DNA of 46,217 bases from DAIMZM01 sp036733985 (GTDB lineage Bacteria > Bacillota > Dehalobacteriia > UBA4068): the NCBI GenBank assembly GCA_036733985.1, contig DAIMZM010000005.1, positions 1-46,217 of the forward strand, given 5' to 3'. A program made the translations under genes and the position numbers. The notes under the pieces were generated by a model, which worked only from the letters and a program-made list of their open reading frames with translations, ran no database searches and was not told the DNA's origin. Shown one piece after another: positions 15,859 through 23,848 of the stretch (the stretch's first letter is position 1; each line of letters starts with the position of its first letter).

Positions 15859-17982
15859 ATGACAGCGCATGACAATATCCAGTACTTGCTGAACCCAGGC
15901 TCTATAGCCATTCTAGGCTGCTCCGCCGCCAATGCCGGCGGAACCACGCTGCAAAACCTGCTTAATAACCATTACCCGGGCAAGCTGTATCCCATACATC
16001 CCAAGCATGAGGAAGTGTTAGGGCAGAAATGCTACCAAAGCCTGGCGGATATCCCCGGCGAAGTGGACTGCTGCGTGATTGCCCTGAACAGTAAGCTGAT
16101 CCTGGGCGCCCTGGAACAGCTGCGGCAAAAGGGCGTGAAGGCCGCCGTGATGTATGCCAGCGGCTTTGCCGAGATGGGCGAGGAAGGCCGCGCCCTGCAA
16201 CGTGAAATCTCAGAGAAACTGGCGGAATACGGCATTGCCGCCTGCGGACCCAACTGCCTGGGCCTCATTAATGTGCAAGAGAATATTCCCATGTACAGCG
16301 CTTCGGTGGATATTACGGGCCTGGCCGGCCCTATTGGCCTGGTGGCCCATAGCGGGTCTGCTTGCATTGCCATGACCAGCGCTGCCAGGGGCATTGGCTT
16401 TTCCACCATCGTCTCCTGCGGCAATGAGGCCGGACTTTCAGTGGCTGATTACTTACGCTATATGCTGAAAGACGAGCGCACCGCTATTTTGACCTGTTAC
16501 CTGGAGGCGATACGGGATCCCCAGGGCCTGGCGGAAGTGGCCGGGCTGGCGGTGAAACGGAACAAGCCCCTGATTGTTCTGCGGGTGGGCCGCAGCGAGA
16601 CGGGCCAAAAAACAGCCGCCGCCCACTCCGGGGCGCTTGCCTCTTCCACAGCAGTCATTGACGCCTATTTCCGCAAGAACCATATCCTGACGGCAAACAG
16701 CTTTGACGAGCTGTTTGAGATGTGCGAGATTCTGCTGAAATTAAAAGATAACCCGCCTCTGACAGAGCGTATCGGCCTGACAGCCATATCCGGCGGCCAG
16801 CTGGGTTTCTCCAGCGACATCGCGGCTGAGGAGAGCGTTGCTTTTGCTGAGATCAGCCAGTTGACGAAGGACAAGCTCGCCGGTATCCTGCCCGCTTACG
16901 CCACAGCCGGCAATCCGTTGGACGTGACCACCGCCCTTTTCGAGCCCGAAACCTATAAAAAATGCATCCGGGCCTTGGCCGCGGACGAGGATGTAGGTAT
17001 GGTTCTGGTCTGCCAGGACGCAGAGCGTGGTTTGGAAAAACATCAGTCGGAACTGTACCAGCAGATCATGACGGGGCTTAGCCTGGCGGCGCAGGCCATC
17101 GGCAAACCGATGGCGGCGTTTTCCCCGCTGTCGGCAGGGCTGCACCCCTTGCTCAAGGACATAATGGACAAGGCGGGTATTCCGCTTATGCAGGGCGCTA
17201 ACGAGAGCATGCATGCTGTGCGCGCCCTGTTGACCTGGGCCCGTTATCGCCGGGAGGCGCTGGCTAATCATCCGAAGGCAACAGCCGGGATCAGCTTTGA
17301 TTTTGGAGAAAAGGACAGCCTCAGCGAAGGGGAGAGTAAAAAACTCCTGGCCGCATACGGTATCCCCATTGCCAAAGATCTGCTGGTCCACAACGAGGAG
17401 GAGGCCTTGGCGGCGGCTGAGGAGATCGGCTACCCCGTGGTTTTAAAGGTGGATTCCCCTGATATCCTGCATAAGACGGAAGCAGGGATTGTAGCCTTGA
17501 ACCTGACGGATAGCGCCATGGTGTCCCAGGCTTACCAGAGGATCATAGCCCATGCCAAAAGCTATAACAGCAAGGCGCGGATCAATGGCGTCTCGGTCCA
17601 GGAGATGGTGCCTAAAGGCGTGGAGATGCTGCTGGGCGTAAAAAATGACCCGATCTTCGGCCCGGCGGTGATGGTTGGCGTGGGCGGGGTTTTTGTGGAG
17701 ATCTTTAAGGATGTGGCGCTGAGGCTGGCGCCGCTGGATAAGGCCGCGGTAGAGGAGATGATCGGTGAACTGAGAGGGAAGAAGATGCTGTATGGCGCAA
17801 GAGGCGCCGCGCCTTCTGATATGGAAGCCCTGACCGACGCTATCCTCAAGGTCGGCCAAATCGCCGTCGACCACGCCGGCTGTCTGGCGGAAATGGATAT
17901 CAATCCGCTGATCGTTTTGGAAAAAGGCGTCAAAGCCGTGGATGCGCTGGTGGTGCCAAAACGCGCCGCCTATAATAAATAA
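15859..17982 (+). CDS. ADP-forming acyl-CoA synthetase (fused alpha-beta acyl-CoA ligase)
   Basis: A 707-residue NDP-forming acyl-CoA synthetase, which interconverts acid + CoA + ATP with acyl-CoA + ADP + phosphate. In order it has a CoA-binding Rossmann domain (about 1-130, LNPGSIAILGCS), a ligase-type flavodoxin-like region containing the probable phospho-histidine H256 in HSGALA, a second such region, and a C-terminal ATP-grasp domain from about residue 480 (LKVDSPDILHKTEAGIV). The ATG at 15859 is ten bases after AGGAGG; a GTG at 15850 overlapping the etfA stop is too close to that site. Being reversible, it could activate the acid made by the aldehyde dehydrogenase or recover ATP from the final acyl-CoA. 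Confidence 0.88.
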   Translation: MTAHDNIQYLLNPGSIAILGCSAANAGGTTLQNLLNNHYPGKLYPIHPKHEEVLGQKCYQSLADIPGEVDCCVIALNSKLILGALEQLRQKGVKAAVMYASGFAEMGEEGRALQREISEKLAEYGIAACGPNCLGLINVQENIPMYSASVDITGLAGPIGLVAHSGSACIAMTSAARGIGFSTIVSCGNEAGLSVADYLRYMLKDERTAILTCYLEAIRDPQGLAEVAGLAVKRNKPLIVLRVGRSETGQKTAAAHSGALASSTAVIDAYFRKNHILTANSFDELFEMCEILLKLKDNPPLTERIGLTAISGGQLGFSSDIAAEESVAFAEISQLTKDKLAGILPAYATAGNPLDVTTALFEPETYKKCIRALAADEDVGMVLVCQDAERGLEKHQSELYQQIMTGLSLAAQAIGKPMAAFSPLSAGLHPLLKDIMDKAGIPLMQGANESMHAVRALLTWARYRREALANHPKATAGISFDFGEKDSLSEGESKKLLAAYGIPIAKDLLVHNEEEALAAAEEIGYPVVLKVDSPDILHKTEAGIVALNLTDSAMVSQAYQRIIAHAKSYNSKARINGVSVQEMVPKGVEMLLGVKNDPIFGPAVMVGVGGVFVEIFKDVALRLAPLDKAAVEEMIGELRGKKMLYGARGAAPSDMEALTDAILKVGQIAVDHAGCLAEMDINPLIVLEKGVKAVDALVVPKRAAYNK

Positions 17983-17995
17983 GGAGGTAGATGCT

Positions 17996-18829
17996 ATGAC
18001 GAATCTGATCAAAGAGTTTGAAACAGTGATACTGGAAAAGAGAGGAAAGATTGGCTTCCTGACCATGAATCGCCCTAAGAAAATGAATTCCCTTTCGGAT
18101 GAAATTTTGAACGACATGTATATGGGCATACAGGAGCTGGACGCTGATGACGAAATACGGGTGGTCGTTATCAAAGGCGCCGGCAAGGCCTTTTCCGCCG
18201 GCTACGATATTTCCCCCCGGGAGGAGCCTTTTACCACCGTATTACAATGGCGGGATCATGCCCGCCATGGCAATCGTCTGATGCTCTCGATCTGGAACAG
18301 CAAAAAGCCTTTTATCGCCCAGGTGCACGGTCATGTGCTGGGCGGAGGCTGTGATCTGGCTATGGCCTGCGACTTTACCATCGCCGCCAAGAGCACCATG
18401 ATCGGCGAGCCTGAGATTCAGTTCAATTCCGGCCCCCCCTTCGGCATCATGCCCTTTATCATCGGGATGAAGCAGACCAAGCGTTTGCTGCTCACCGGCG
18501 ACCGCGTCACTGCTGAGGAAGCGGAGCGGATCGGCTTGATTACCCAGGCTGTGGACGATGACCAACTGGAGGAAACGGTGATGGAGCTGGCTCAAAAGCT
18601 GGTGAAAATCCCGGTGCCGGCCATCCGTCTGAACAAGGAGAACATCAATCGCGCTTATGAAGCGATGGGCCTGATGGAAACCATACATTATGGCGAGTAT
18701 ATGTTTGCCTCCATCCTGATGTCCGAAACGCCGGAAGCCGCCCGTTTCTTTGAGGTGGCCAACAGCGAGGGCCTGGCCGCAGCCTTTAAATGGCGGGACA
18801 AGTTTTTTTCCGATCAGGAACACGCATAA
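17996..18829 (+). CDS. Enoyl-CoA hydratase/isomerase (crotonase) family protein
   Basis: A 277-residue crotonase-fold protein. The oxyanion-hole segments are clear: AFSAGYDIS at 65-73 and HVLGGGCD at 113-120. Of the two glutamates of classical enoyl-CoA hydratase, the second is kept (E140 in GEPE), while the first is replaced by aspartate (D120 in GGGCDLA). Activity as a hydratase/dehydratase is therefore plausible but may be altered, and isomerase or another crotonase reaction cannot be excluded. The start at 17996 has AAGGAGG upstream. It is the last gene of the acyl-CoA cluster before a strong terminator. No 3-hydroxyacyl-CoA dehydrogenase or thiolase accompanies it, which argues against a complete beta-oxidation spiral. 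Confidence 0.87.
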   Translation: MTNLIKEFETVILEKRGKIGFLTMNRPKKMNSLSDEILNDMYMGIQELDADDEIRVVVIKGAGKAFSAGYDISPREEPFTTVLQWRDHARHGNRLMLSIWNSKKPFIAQVHGHVLGGGCDLAMACDFTIAAKSTMIGEPEIQFNSGPPFGIMPFIIGMKQTKRLLLTGDRVTAEEAERIGLITQAVDDDQLEETVMELAQKLVKIPVPAIRLNKENINRAYEAMGLMETIHYGEYMFASILMSETPEAARFFEVANSEGLAAAFKWRDKFFSDQEHA

Positions 18830-18879
18830 TTTTTCCGAAAAACTTGAATCGCCGCGGCCGGCATTTCGACCGGGCTCTG

Positions 18880-18914
18880 CCGGAGCAGATGCAAAAGCAT
18901 CTGCTCCGGTTTTT
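18880..18914 (+). terminator. Terminator of the acyl-CoA operon
   Basis: A perfect 13-bp stem (18880-18892 with 18897-18909), an AAAA loop and five T. The next 129 bases up to 19043 hold nothing recognisable. Confidence 0.93.
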
Positions 18915-19043
18915 CGTTTCCCTGGCACTTGTTAAGGCTGGCGATAGCATCCGAACCATGCCCATCAACAGGCTCCCGCCCAGAGGTTTTGCTGCTAAAC
19001 TGAAGAAAAAATGACGATCTTCCGCCCTCTTAAGCAGAAAGTG

Positions 19044-19072
19044 TTGTTTATTAGCGCGGATAATGGTATATT
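19044..19072 (+). promoter_or_regulatory. Promoter placed to give a leaderless mRNA
   Basis: -35 TTGTTT (19044-19049), a 17-bp spacer and -10 TATATT (19067-19072). The expected transcription start, 6-8 bases downstream, coincides with the ATG at 19079. Confidence 0.6.
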
Positions 19073-19078
19073 ATACTC

Positions 19079-19795
19079 ATGTTGAACGAGCCCCGGGATG
19101 AAACAAAACCTGATTTTTCACCGAGAGCCTGCCCCTGGAAATTATCCGAGGCAGCGGTCATCCTTGTGCTGGCGGTGATGATCTCCATCCTGCCGCAGCT
19201 GGGATTTTCCGGCCGGGCCTTTGGCCGGGGCCTGATTTCCTATCTGCTGCAATGCGCCGCCTTCTTCCTGCTGCCCCTGGCGGATGTGGGCCTGCGCCAT
19301 CAAGGCCGGCCGGAATGGCTGGGCTTTCGTCCCGGCTCCTGGCTCGGCCGCCTGAAGCTGGGCCTGATTTTTGGCCTGCTGCTGCTGTTCGGCTCCCTGG
19401 CGGTTTCAGCCCTGGTCAGCTGGATTTTGCCGGAACAGCTGATCCGGACCCAGGATGTGGTGCTGATGCTGGGCAAGGCGGCCAATGCCTTTGAACTGCT
19501 GCTGCTGGTGCTGTTTATCGTGGTCTTGTCCCCCATTGCCGAGGAAATGCTGTTCCGGGAATTTCTCTATCCACCGCTTTTGACAGCTTTGGGGCGGAAA
19601 TGGGGCATACTGGCTTCCGGGGCGGTCTTCGGTGCCATCCATATGAACCTGGCGGGTTTTCTGCCCCTGGCCCTCTGCGGGCTGATCCTGACCTGGCTCT
19701 ATGACCGCTACCAGGATATCGGTTTGAATATCCTGGCCCATGCTTTGCTGAACGGCCTGACCATGGTGATTTTTTTCACCAGCGGCGGCGCATAA
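19079..19795 (+). CDS. CPBP family intramembrane metalloprotease (Abi/CAAX type)
   Basis: A 238-residue membrane protein of the CPBP/Abi family (PF02517-type), related to eukaryotic Rce1 proteases. Several hydrophobic segments are seen, the first starting near residue 23. The three motifs are present: EE at 155-156 with R160 (SPIAEEMLFREF), H188 in FGAIH, and H221 in NILAHALLNG. Roles of such proteins range from peptide maturation to immunity; nothing nearby identifies a substrate peptide. No ribosome-binding site precedes the ATG, and a promoter is placed to start the mRNA at or next to the ATG. An internal start with a Shine-Dalgarno was not found before the first membrane segment. Confidence 0.85.
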   Translation: MLNEPRDETKPDFSPRACPWKLSEAAVILVLAVMISILPQLGFSGRAFGRGLISYLLQCAAFFLLPLADVGLRHQGRPEWLGFRPGSWLGRLKLGLIFGLLLLFGSLAVSALVSWILPEQLIRTQDVVLMLGKAANAFELLLLVLFIVVLSPIAEEMLFREFLYPPLLTALGRKWGILASGAVFGAIHMNLAGFLPLALCGLILTWLYDRYQDIGLNILAHALLNGLTMVIFFTSGGA

Positions 19796-19824
19796 GCGCC
19801 TAATAATTCTGAAGGAGTGATCGT

Positions 19825-20337
19825 ATGGTTATCATTGAAATGGAAAATGGCAAGAAAATCGAGCTGGAACTGTATCCGGATCAGGCGCCCAATACGGTGA
19901 AGAATTTCCTGCACCTGGCTGCCGGCGGTTTCTATAATGGCCTGACCTTTCACCGGGTGATCAAGGGCTTCATGATCCAGGGCGGCTGCCCGGAGGGCAG
20001 CGGCACCGGCGGCCCGGGTTATCAGATCAAGGGCGAGTTTTCCGCCAATGGCTTTAACAATACCCTGCGCCATAGCAGGGGCGTGATTTCCATGGCCCGG
20101 GCCAATGATCCGGATAGCGCCGGCAGCCAGTTTTTCATCATGCATGAAAACGGTTTTTTCCTGGATGGCCAGTACGCGGCTTTTGGCCGGGTCATTTCCG
20201 GTATGGAGGCGGTGGATGAGATTGCCAATACCAAAACCGGCGCCGGGGACAAGCCCAAAACCCCCCAGGTGATCAAAAGCGTCACGGTCAGCCCGGACGA
20301 AACTGTGGAGGAGCCGGAAGTCCGCCGGCTGGGCTAG
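19825..20337 (+). CDS. Peptidyl-prolyl cis-trans isomerase, cyclophilin type
   Basis: A 170-residue cytoplasmic cyclophilin that catalyses proline isomerisation during folding. The active-site arginine is in FHRVIKGFMIQGG, and the conserved GSQFFI and FGRVISGM blocks follow. It has no signal peptide, so it acts in the cytosol. GAAGGAG precedes the ATG. The acidic C-terminal tail (VEEPEVRRLG) is slightly longer than in minimal bacterial cyclophilins. The next gene begins one base after its stop, which suggests coupling to copA, although no functional link is known. Confidence 0.93.
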   Translation: MVIIEMENGKKIELELYPDQAPNTVKNFLHLAAGGFYNGLTFHRVIKGFMIQGGCPEGSGTGGPGYQIKGEFSANGFNNTLRHSRGVISMARANDPDSAGSQFFIMHENGFFLDGQYAAFGRVISGMEAVDEIANTKTGAGDKPKTPQVIKSVTVSPDETVEEPEVRRLG

Positions 20338-20338
20338 G

Positions 20339-22537
20339 ATGAAAAAGGTTGCTTGGCAAATCCAGGGCATGTCCTGCGCCGCCTGTTCCGCCCGGATCGA
20401 GCGTTCTTTATCCCGGACCGAGGGCGTGCTGGCCGTCACGGTGAACCTGACCGCGGCCAAGGCTTATATCAGCTATGACCAGCGGCTGATCAGCGAGGCC
20501 CAATTGCGGGCGAAAATCGAGAAGCTGGGCTTTAACCTGGCAGAGCCGGATCAGGCCCAGGGCGAGGATTATCCCTTACGGGCCGTGGTCATTGCCGGGG
20601 CCGGCACCCTGCTGCTGATGTATCTGTCCATGGGTGTGCATATGCTGGGCTGGCCCGCGCCGGCTTTTCTCGACCATATGACCCATCCGCTGGCCTTTGG
20701 CCTGGCTCAGCTGATCCTGACTCTGCCTGCCCTGATTATGGGCCGCCGTTTCTTCAGCCATGGCTTTCCCCTTTTGTTCCGGGGCAGCCCCAATATGGAC
20801 AGCCTGATCGCCCTGGGCGCTTCCGCCGCTATCCTGGCCAGTTTCTATGCCCTGTATCAGGTGTCCCAAGGGCAAACCGCCGCCGTCAACCGGCTCTATT
20901 TCGAGACCGGGGCCATGATCCTTACCCTGGTGCTGCTGGGCAAGCATTTGGAGGAAGGGGCTAAGGGCCGGGCCAACGAGGCAGTGCGGAAGCTGCTTTC
21001 CCTGGCCCCGGATACGGCCCTGATCGACCGGGACGGCCAGGAGGTGGAAATGCCCATTTCCGCCCTGGTAGTGGATGATCTGGTGATCGTCAAGCCCGGC
21101 GCCCGCCTGCCCGCCGACGGCGTGGTGGTGTGGGGAACCAGTTCCCTGGACGAATCCTTCCTCACCGGCGAAAGCATGCCCCGGGATGTGTCCCCCGGGG
21201 ATGAGGTGATCGGCGGCGCGGTAAACGGGGCGGGCTATTTCCGCTTCCGGGTGACCCGGGTGGGAGGCGACACCATGCTTTCCCAGATCGCGGCCCTGAT
21301 GGAGCAGGCCCAGGCCGGCAAAGCCCCCATCGCCAGGGTGGCGGACAAGGTGGCCGCGGTTTTCGTCCCGGTGGTGCTGGCCATTGCCGCGGTTTCCGCC
21401 CTGATCTGGCTGATCTCCGGTCAGAGCTGGACTTTTGTGCTGAATATCTTTATTTCCGTGCTGGTTATCGCCTGCCCCTGCGCTTTAGGCCTGGCCACCC
21501 CCACCGCTATTACCGTGGCCATGGGCAAAGGCGCGCAGCTGGGTATTTTAGTGAAGCAGGGGGCGGTGCTGGAAGCCGCGGCCAAGCTCGCCACCATTGC
21601 CTTGGATAAAACCGGCACCATTACCCAGGGCCGCCCGGCCCTGGCCAATGTGGAGACTGTCGCAGGCTTACAGCGGGATCAGGCGCTGCGGCTGGCGGCC
21701 CTGCTGGAAAAGGGCAGCGAACACCCCCTGGCTCAAGCCATTGTGGCCGCCGCCGGGATCGATAACCTGGCCTTGCCTGAGGATTATCAGGTGCTGACCG
21801 GCCACGGGGTCAAGGGCGTCATCGACGGCCAGCCCTATTTGCTGGGTAACGGCCCTTTGCTGGCGGACGCCCGCGTGGATCTTTCCCCCTTGGCTAAAGC
21901 CGCGGAGCAGGAAGCGGCCCTGGGCCGTACCGTGGTTTATCTGGCGGGAGCCGGGGAACTGCTGGCCATTTTCAGCATTGCCGATACCATCCGGCCGGAC
22001 AGCGCCGCCGCCATCAGCGCCCTGCATGAGCTGGGCCTCTCCACAGTGATGCTCACCGGGGATAATCAGGCCACTGCCGAAGCCATTGCCCAAGAGGCCG
22101 GGGTGGATCAAGTGATCGCCGGGGTGCTGCCCCAGGAAAAGGCGGCGGAGATCAGCCGCCTGCAGCGGCAGGGCACCGTGGCCATGATCGGCGACGGCAT
22201 CAACGACGCCCCTGCCTTAAAGCAGGCGGATATCGGCGTGGCCGTGGGCAACGGCGCGGATATCGCGGTGGAAGCGGCCGACGCGGTGCTGCTGCGGGAC
22301 GACATCACCCTGCTGCCCACCTTATTGGCATTATCCCGCTACACTTTGCGTATTATCAGGCAGAACCTGGTCTGGGCTTTTTGTTATAATATCGCCGGCA
22401 TCCCTATTGCCGCCGGTTTGCTGTATGCTTTTGGCGGGCCGCTGCTGAGTCCGGTTTTCGGCGCGGCGGCCATGAGCTTAAGCTCTTTTTGCGTGGTCAG
22501 CAATGCGCTGCGCATCAAGGGTTTCAAAAAACATTAG
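20339..22537 (+). CDS. copA: Copper-translocating P1B-type ATPase
   Basis: A 732-residue heavy-metal P-type ATPase that exports Cu(I) across the membrane. It has one N-terminal metal-binding domain with GMSCAAC (C13, C16), then membrane helices with the transport motif CPC near residue 379. The phosphorylation site DKTGT is near residue 423, the SEHP loop near 460 and the GDGINDAP hinge near 618. A single HMA domain and CPC agree with a CopA/CopB1-type Cu+ pump. The ATG follows the cyclophilin stop by one base with no strong ribosome site, so it is probably translationally coupled. No CsoR-type repressor or copper chaperone gene is adjacent. Confidence 0.92.
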   Translation: MKKVAWQIQGMSCAACSARIERSLSRTEGVLAVTVNLTAAKAYISYDQRLISEAQLRAKIEKLGFNLAEPDQAQGEDYPLRAVVIAGAGTLLLMYLSMGVHMLGWPAPAFLDHMTHPLAFGLAQLILTLPALIMGRRFFSHGFPLLFRGSPNMDSLIALGASAAILASFYALYQVSQGQTAAVNRLYFETGAMILTLVLLGKHLEEGAKGRANEAVRKLLSLAPDTALIDRDGQEVEMPISALVVDDLVIVKPGARLPADGVVVWGTSSLDESFLTGESMPRDVSPGDEVIGGAVNGAGYFRFRVTRVGGDTMLSQIAALMEQAQAGKAPIARVADKVAAVFVPVVLAIAAVSALIWLISGQSWTFVLNIFISVLVIACPCALGLATPTAITVAMGKGAQLGILVKQGAVLEAAAKLATIALDKTGTITQGRPALANVETVAGLQRDQALRLAALLEKGSEHPLAQAIVAAAGIDNLALPEDYQVLTGHGVKGVIDGQPYLLGNGPLLADARVDLSPLAKAAEQEAALGRTVVYLAGAGELLAIFSIADTIRPDSAAAISALHELGLSTVMLTGDNQATAEAIAQEAGVDQVIAGVLPQEKAAEISRLQRQGTVAMIGDGINDAPALKQADIGVAVGNGADIAVEAADAVLLRDDITLLPTLLALSRYTLRIIRQNLVWAFCYNIAGIPIAAGLLYAFGGPLLSPVFGAAAMSLSSFCVVSNALRIKGFKKH

Positions 22538-22550
22538 GAGCGTGATGAAC

Positions 22551-23774
22551 ATGCCTTTGCAGGGCAACGCCATTGTCGCCCAAAGCGGCGGGCCCTCCGC
22601 GGTGATCAACAACAGCATTTGCGGGGTGGTCGAGACCTGGTTCCAGGAGGCCGGGGAACTGGGGAGGATCTTTGCCGGTATCAGCGGCGTCAAGGGTATC
22701 CTGGAGGAGAATATCATTGATCTGTCCGCCCAAAGCCGGGCGGATATCGCGGCGCTGCGCCATACCCCCGGGGCCGGCATCGGTTCCTGCCGGCACAAAG
22801 TCAGCGCCAATGAGCATGGCAAATTGGTGGAGATCCTGAAAAAGCACAATATCCGCTACTTTTTCTATAACGGCGGCAACGACAGCATGGACACGGCTTT
22901 CAAGACTTTGCAGGCCGCCGCGGCAGCCGGCTGGGAGATGCGGGTGATCGGCGTGCCCAAAACCATTGACAATGATTTGCCTTTTACCGATCACAGCCCC
23001 GGTTTTGGCTCGGCTGCTAAGTACATAGCCGCCACGGTACGGGAAACCGGCATTGACCTGGAAAGCGTCTCCACCAAAAATAAAGTGACCATTGTGGAAT
23101 GCATGGGCCGGAACGCGGGCTGGCTCACCGCCGCCGCCGCCCTGTCCCGCCGCTATGACGACGAAGCGCCCCATCTGATCTATCTGCCTGAGGTACCTTT
23201 CTCTAAGCGCAAATTCCTGGCGGATGTGGAGACTGTCTATCAGCAGCTGGGCTATTGCTTTGTGGCGGTTTCCGAGGGGATCACGGATGAAAAGGGCGAA
23301 TACTGCTTCACCACGGGCGCCAGGGACGCGTTCGGCCATGTGCAGCTTTCCGGGGTGGGCATTGCCCTGAAGGATCTGGTCGAGGCGGAGCTGGGCATCA
23401 AGGCCCGCTGCAATACCCTGGGCACTTGCCAGCGGGCGGCCATGCATTTTGCCTCCAAAACCGATGCGGATGAAGCTTATCTGGTGGGCCAGACCGCGGT
23501 ACGCTATAGCCTGGCGGATAAAAACGGGGTGATGGTGACGTTGAACCGGGTCAGCGATCTGCCTTATGAATGCGTTTGCGGGGAGATCCCCCTGGACCGG
23601 GTGGCCAATACGGAGCAGCTGCTGCCCCTGGAATGGATCAATCCGGAACGCAATTATGTGACCCAGGACTTCCTCCGCTATGCCCGGCCCCTGATCGAAG
23701 GGGAAGTGGCCTTGCCCATGGCTGGCGGCCTGCCGGACTATGTGCGCCTGGACTTCAATAAAGGCCGGCTGTAA
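22551..23774 (+). CDS. 6-phosphofructokinase, pyrophosphate-dependent type
   Basis: A 407-residue group II/III phosphofructokinase converting fructose 6-phosphate to fructose 1,6-bisphosphate. The phosphoryl-donor site reads GGNDSMDT and is followed by PKTIDNDL; the lysine in place of the glycine of ATP-PFK (PGTIDND) and the D after GGN are the marks of PPi-dependent enzymes, so PPi is the likely donor and the step reversible. The length also fits the PPi group rather than the 320-residue ATP enzyme. AGGAG at 22536-22540 overlaps the copA stop; ATG 22551 is ten bases from it, and the alternative 22545 only four. It is the last gene before a shared terminator. Confidence 0.88.
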   Translation: MPLQGNAIVAQSGGPSAVINNSICGVVETWFQEAGELGRIFAGISGVKGILEENIIDLSAQSRADIAALRHTPGAGIGSCRHKVSANEHGKLVEILKKHNIRYFFYNGGNDSMDTAFKTLQAAAAAGWEMRVIGVPKTIDNDLPFTDHSPGFGSAAKYIAATVRETGIDLESVSTKNKVTIVECMGRNAGWLTAAAALSRRYDDEAPHLIYLPEVPFSKRKFLADVETVYQQLGYCFVAVSEGITDEKGEYCFTTGARDAFGHVQLSGVGIALKDLVEAELGIKARCNTLGTCQRAAMHFASKTDADEAYLVGQTAVRYSLADKNGVMVTLNRVSDLPYECVCGEIPLDRVANTEQLLPLEWINPERNYVTQDFLRYARPLIEGEVALPMAGGLPDYVRLDFNKGRL

Positions 23775-23794
23775 AGCCGGGCTTGGCGAAATAA

Positions 23795-23834
23795 AAGAGC
23801 CGGGAAGCGGCCTTCGCCTGTCTTCCCGGCTCTT
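23795..23834. terminator. Bidirectional terminator between PFK and MATE genes
   Basis: A perfect 13-bp stem (23795-23807 with 23822-23834) between convergent genes. Modest T/A tracts flank both sides. Confidence 0.85.
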
Positions 23835-23848
23835 GCTTTGCCTTGGTT

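Noticed and set aside
18790..19014. Small ORF of 74 codons between the crotonase and CPBP genes
   Set aside because: It runs through the crotonase 3' end and the terminator stem and has no ribosome site.
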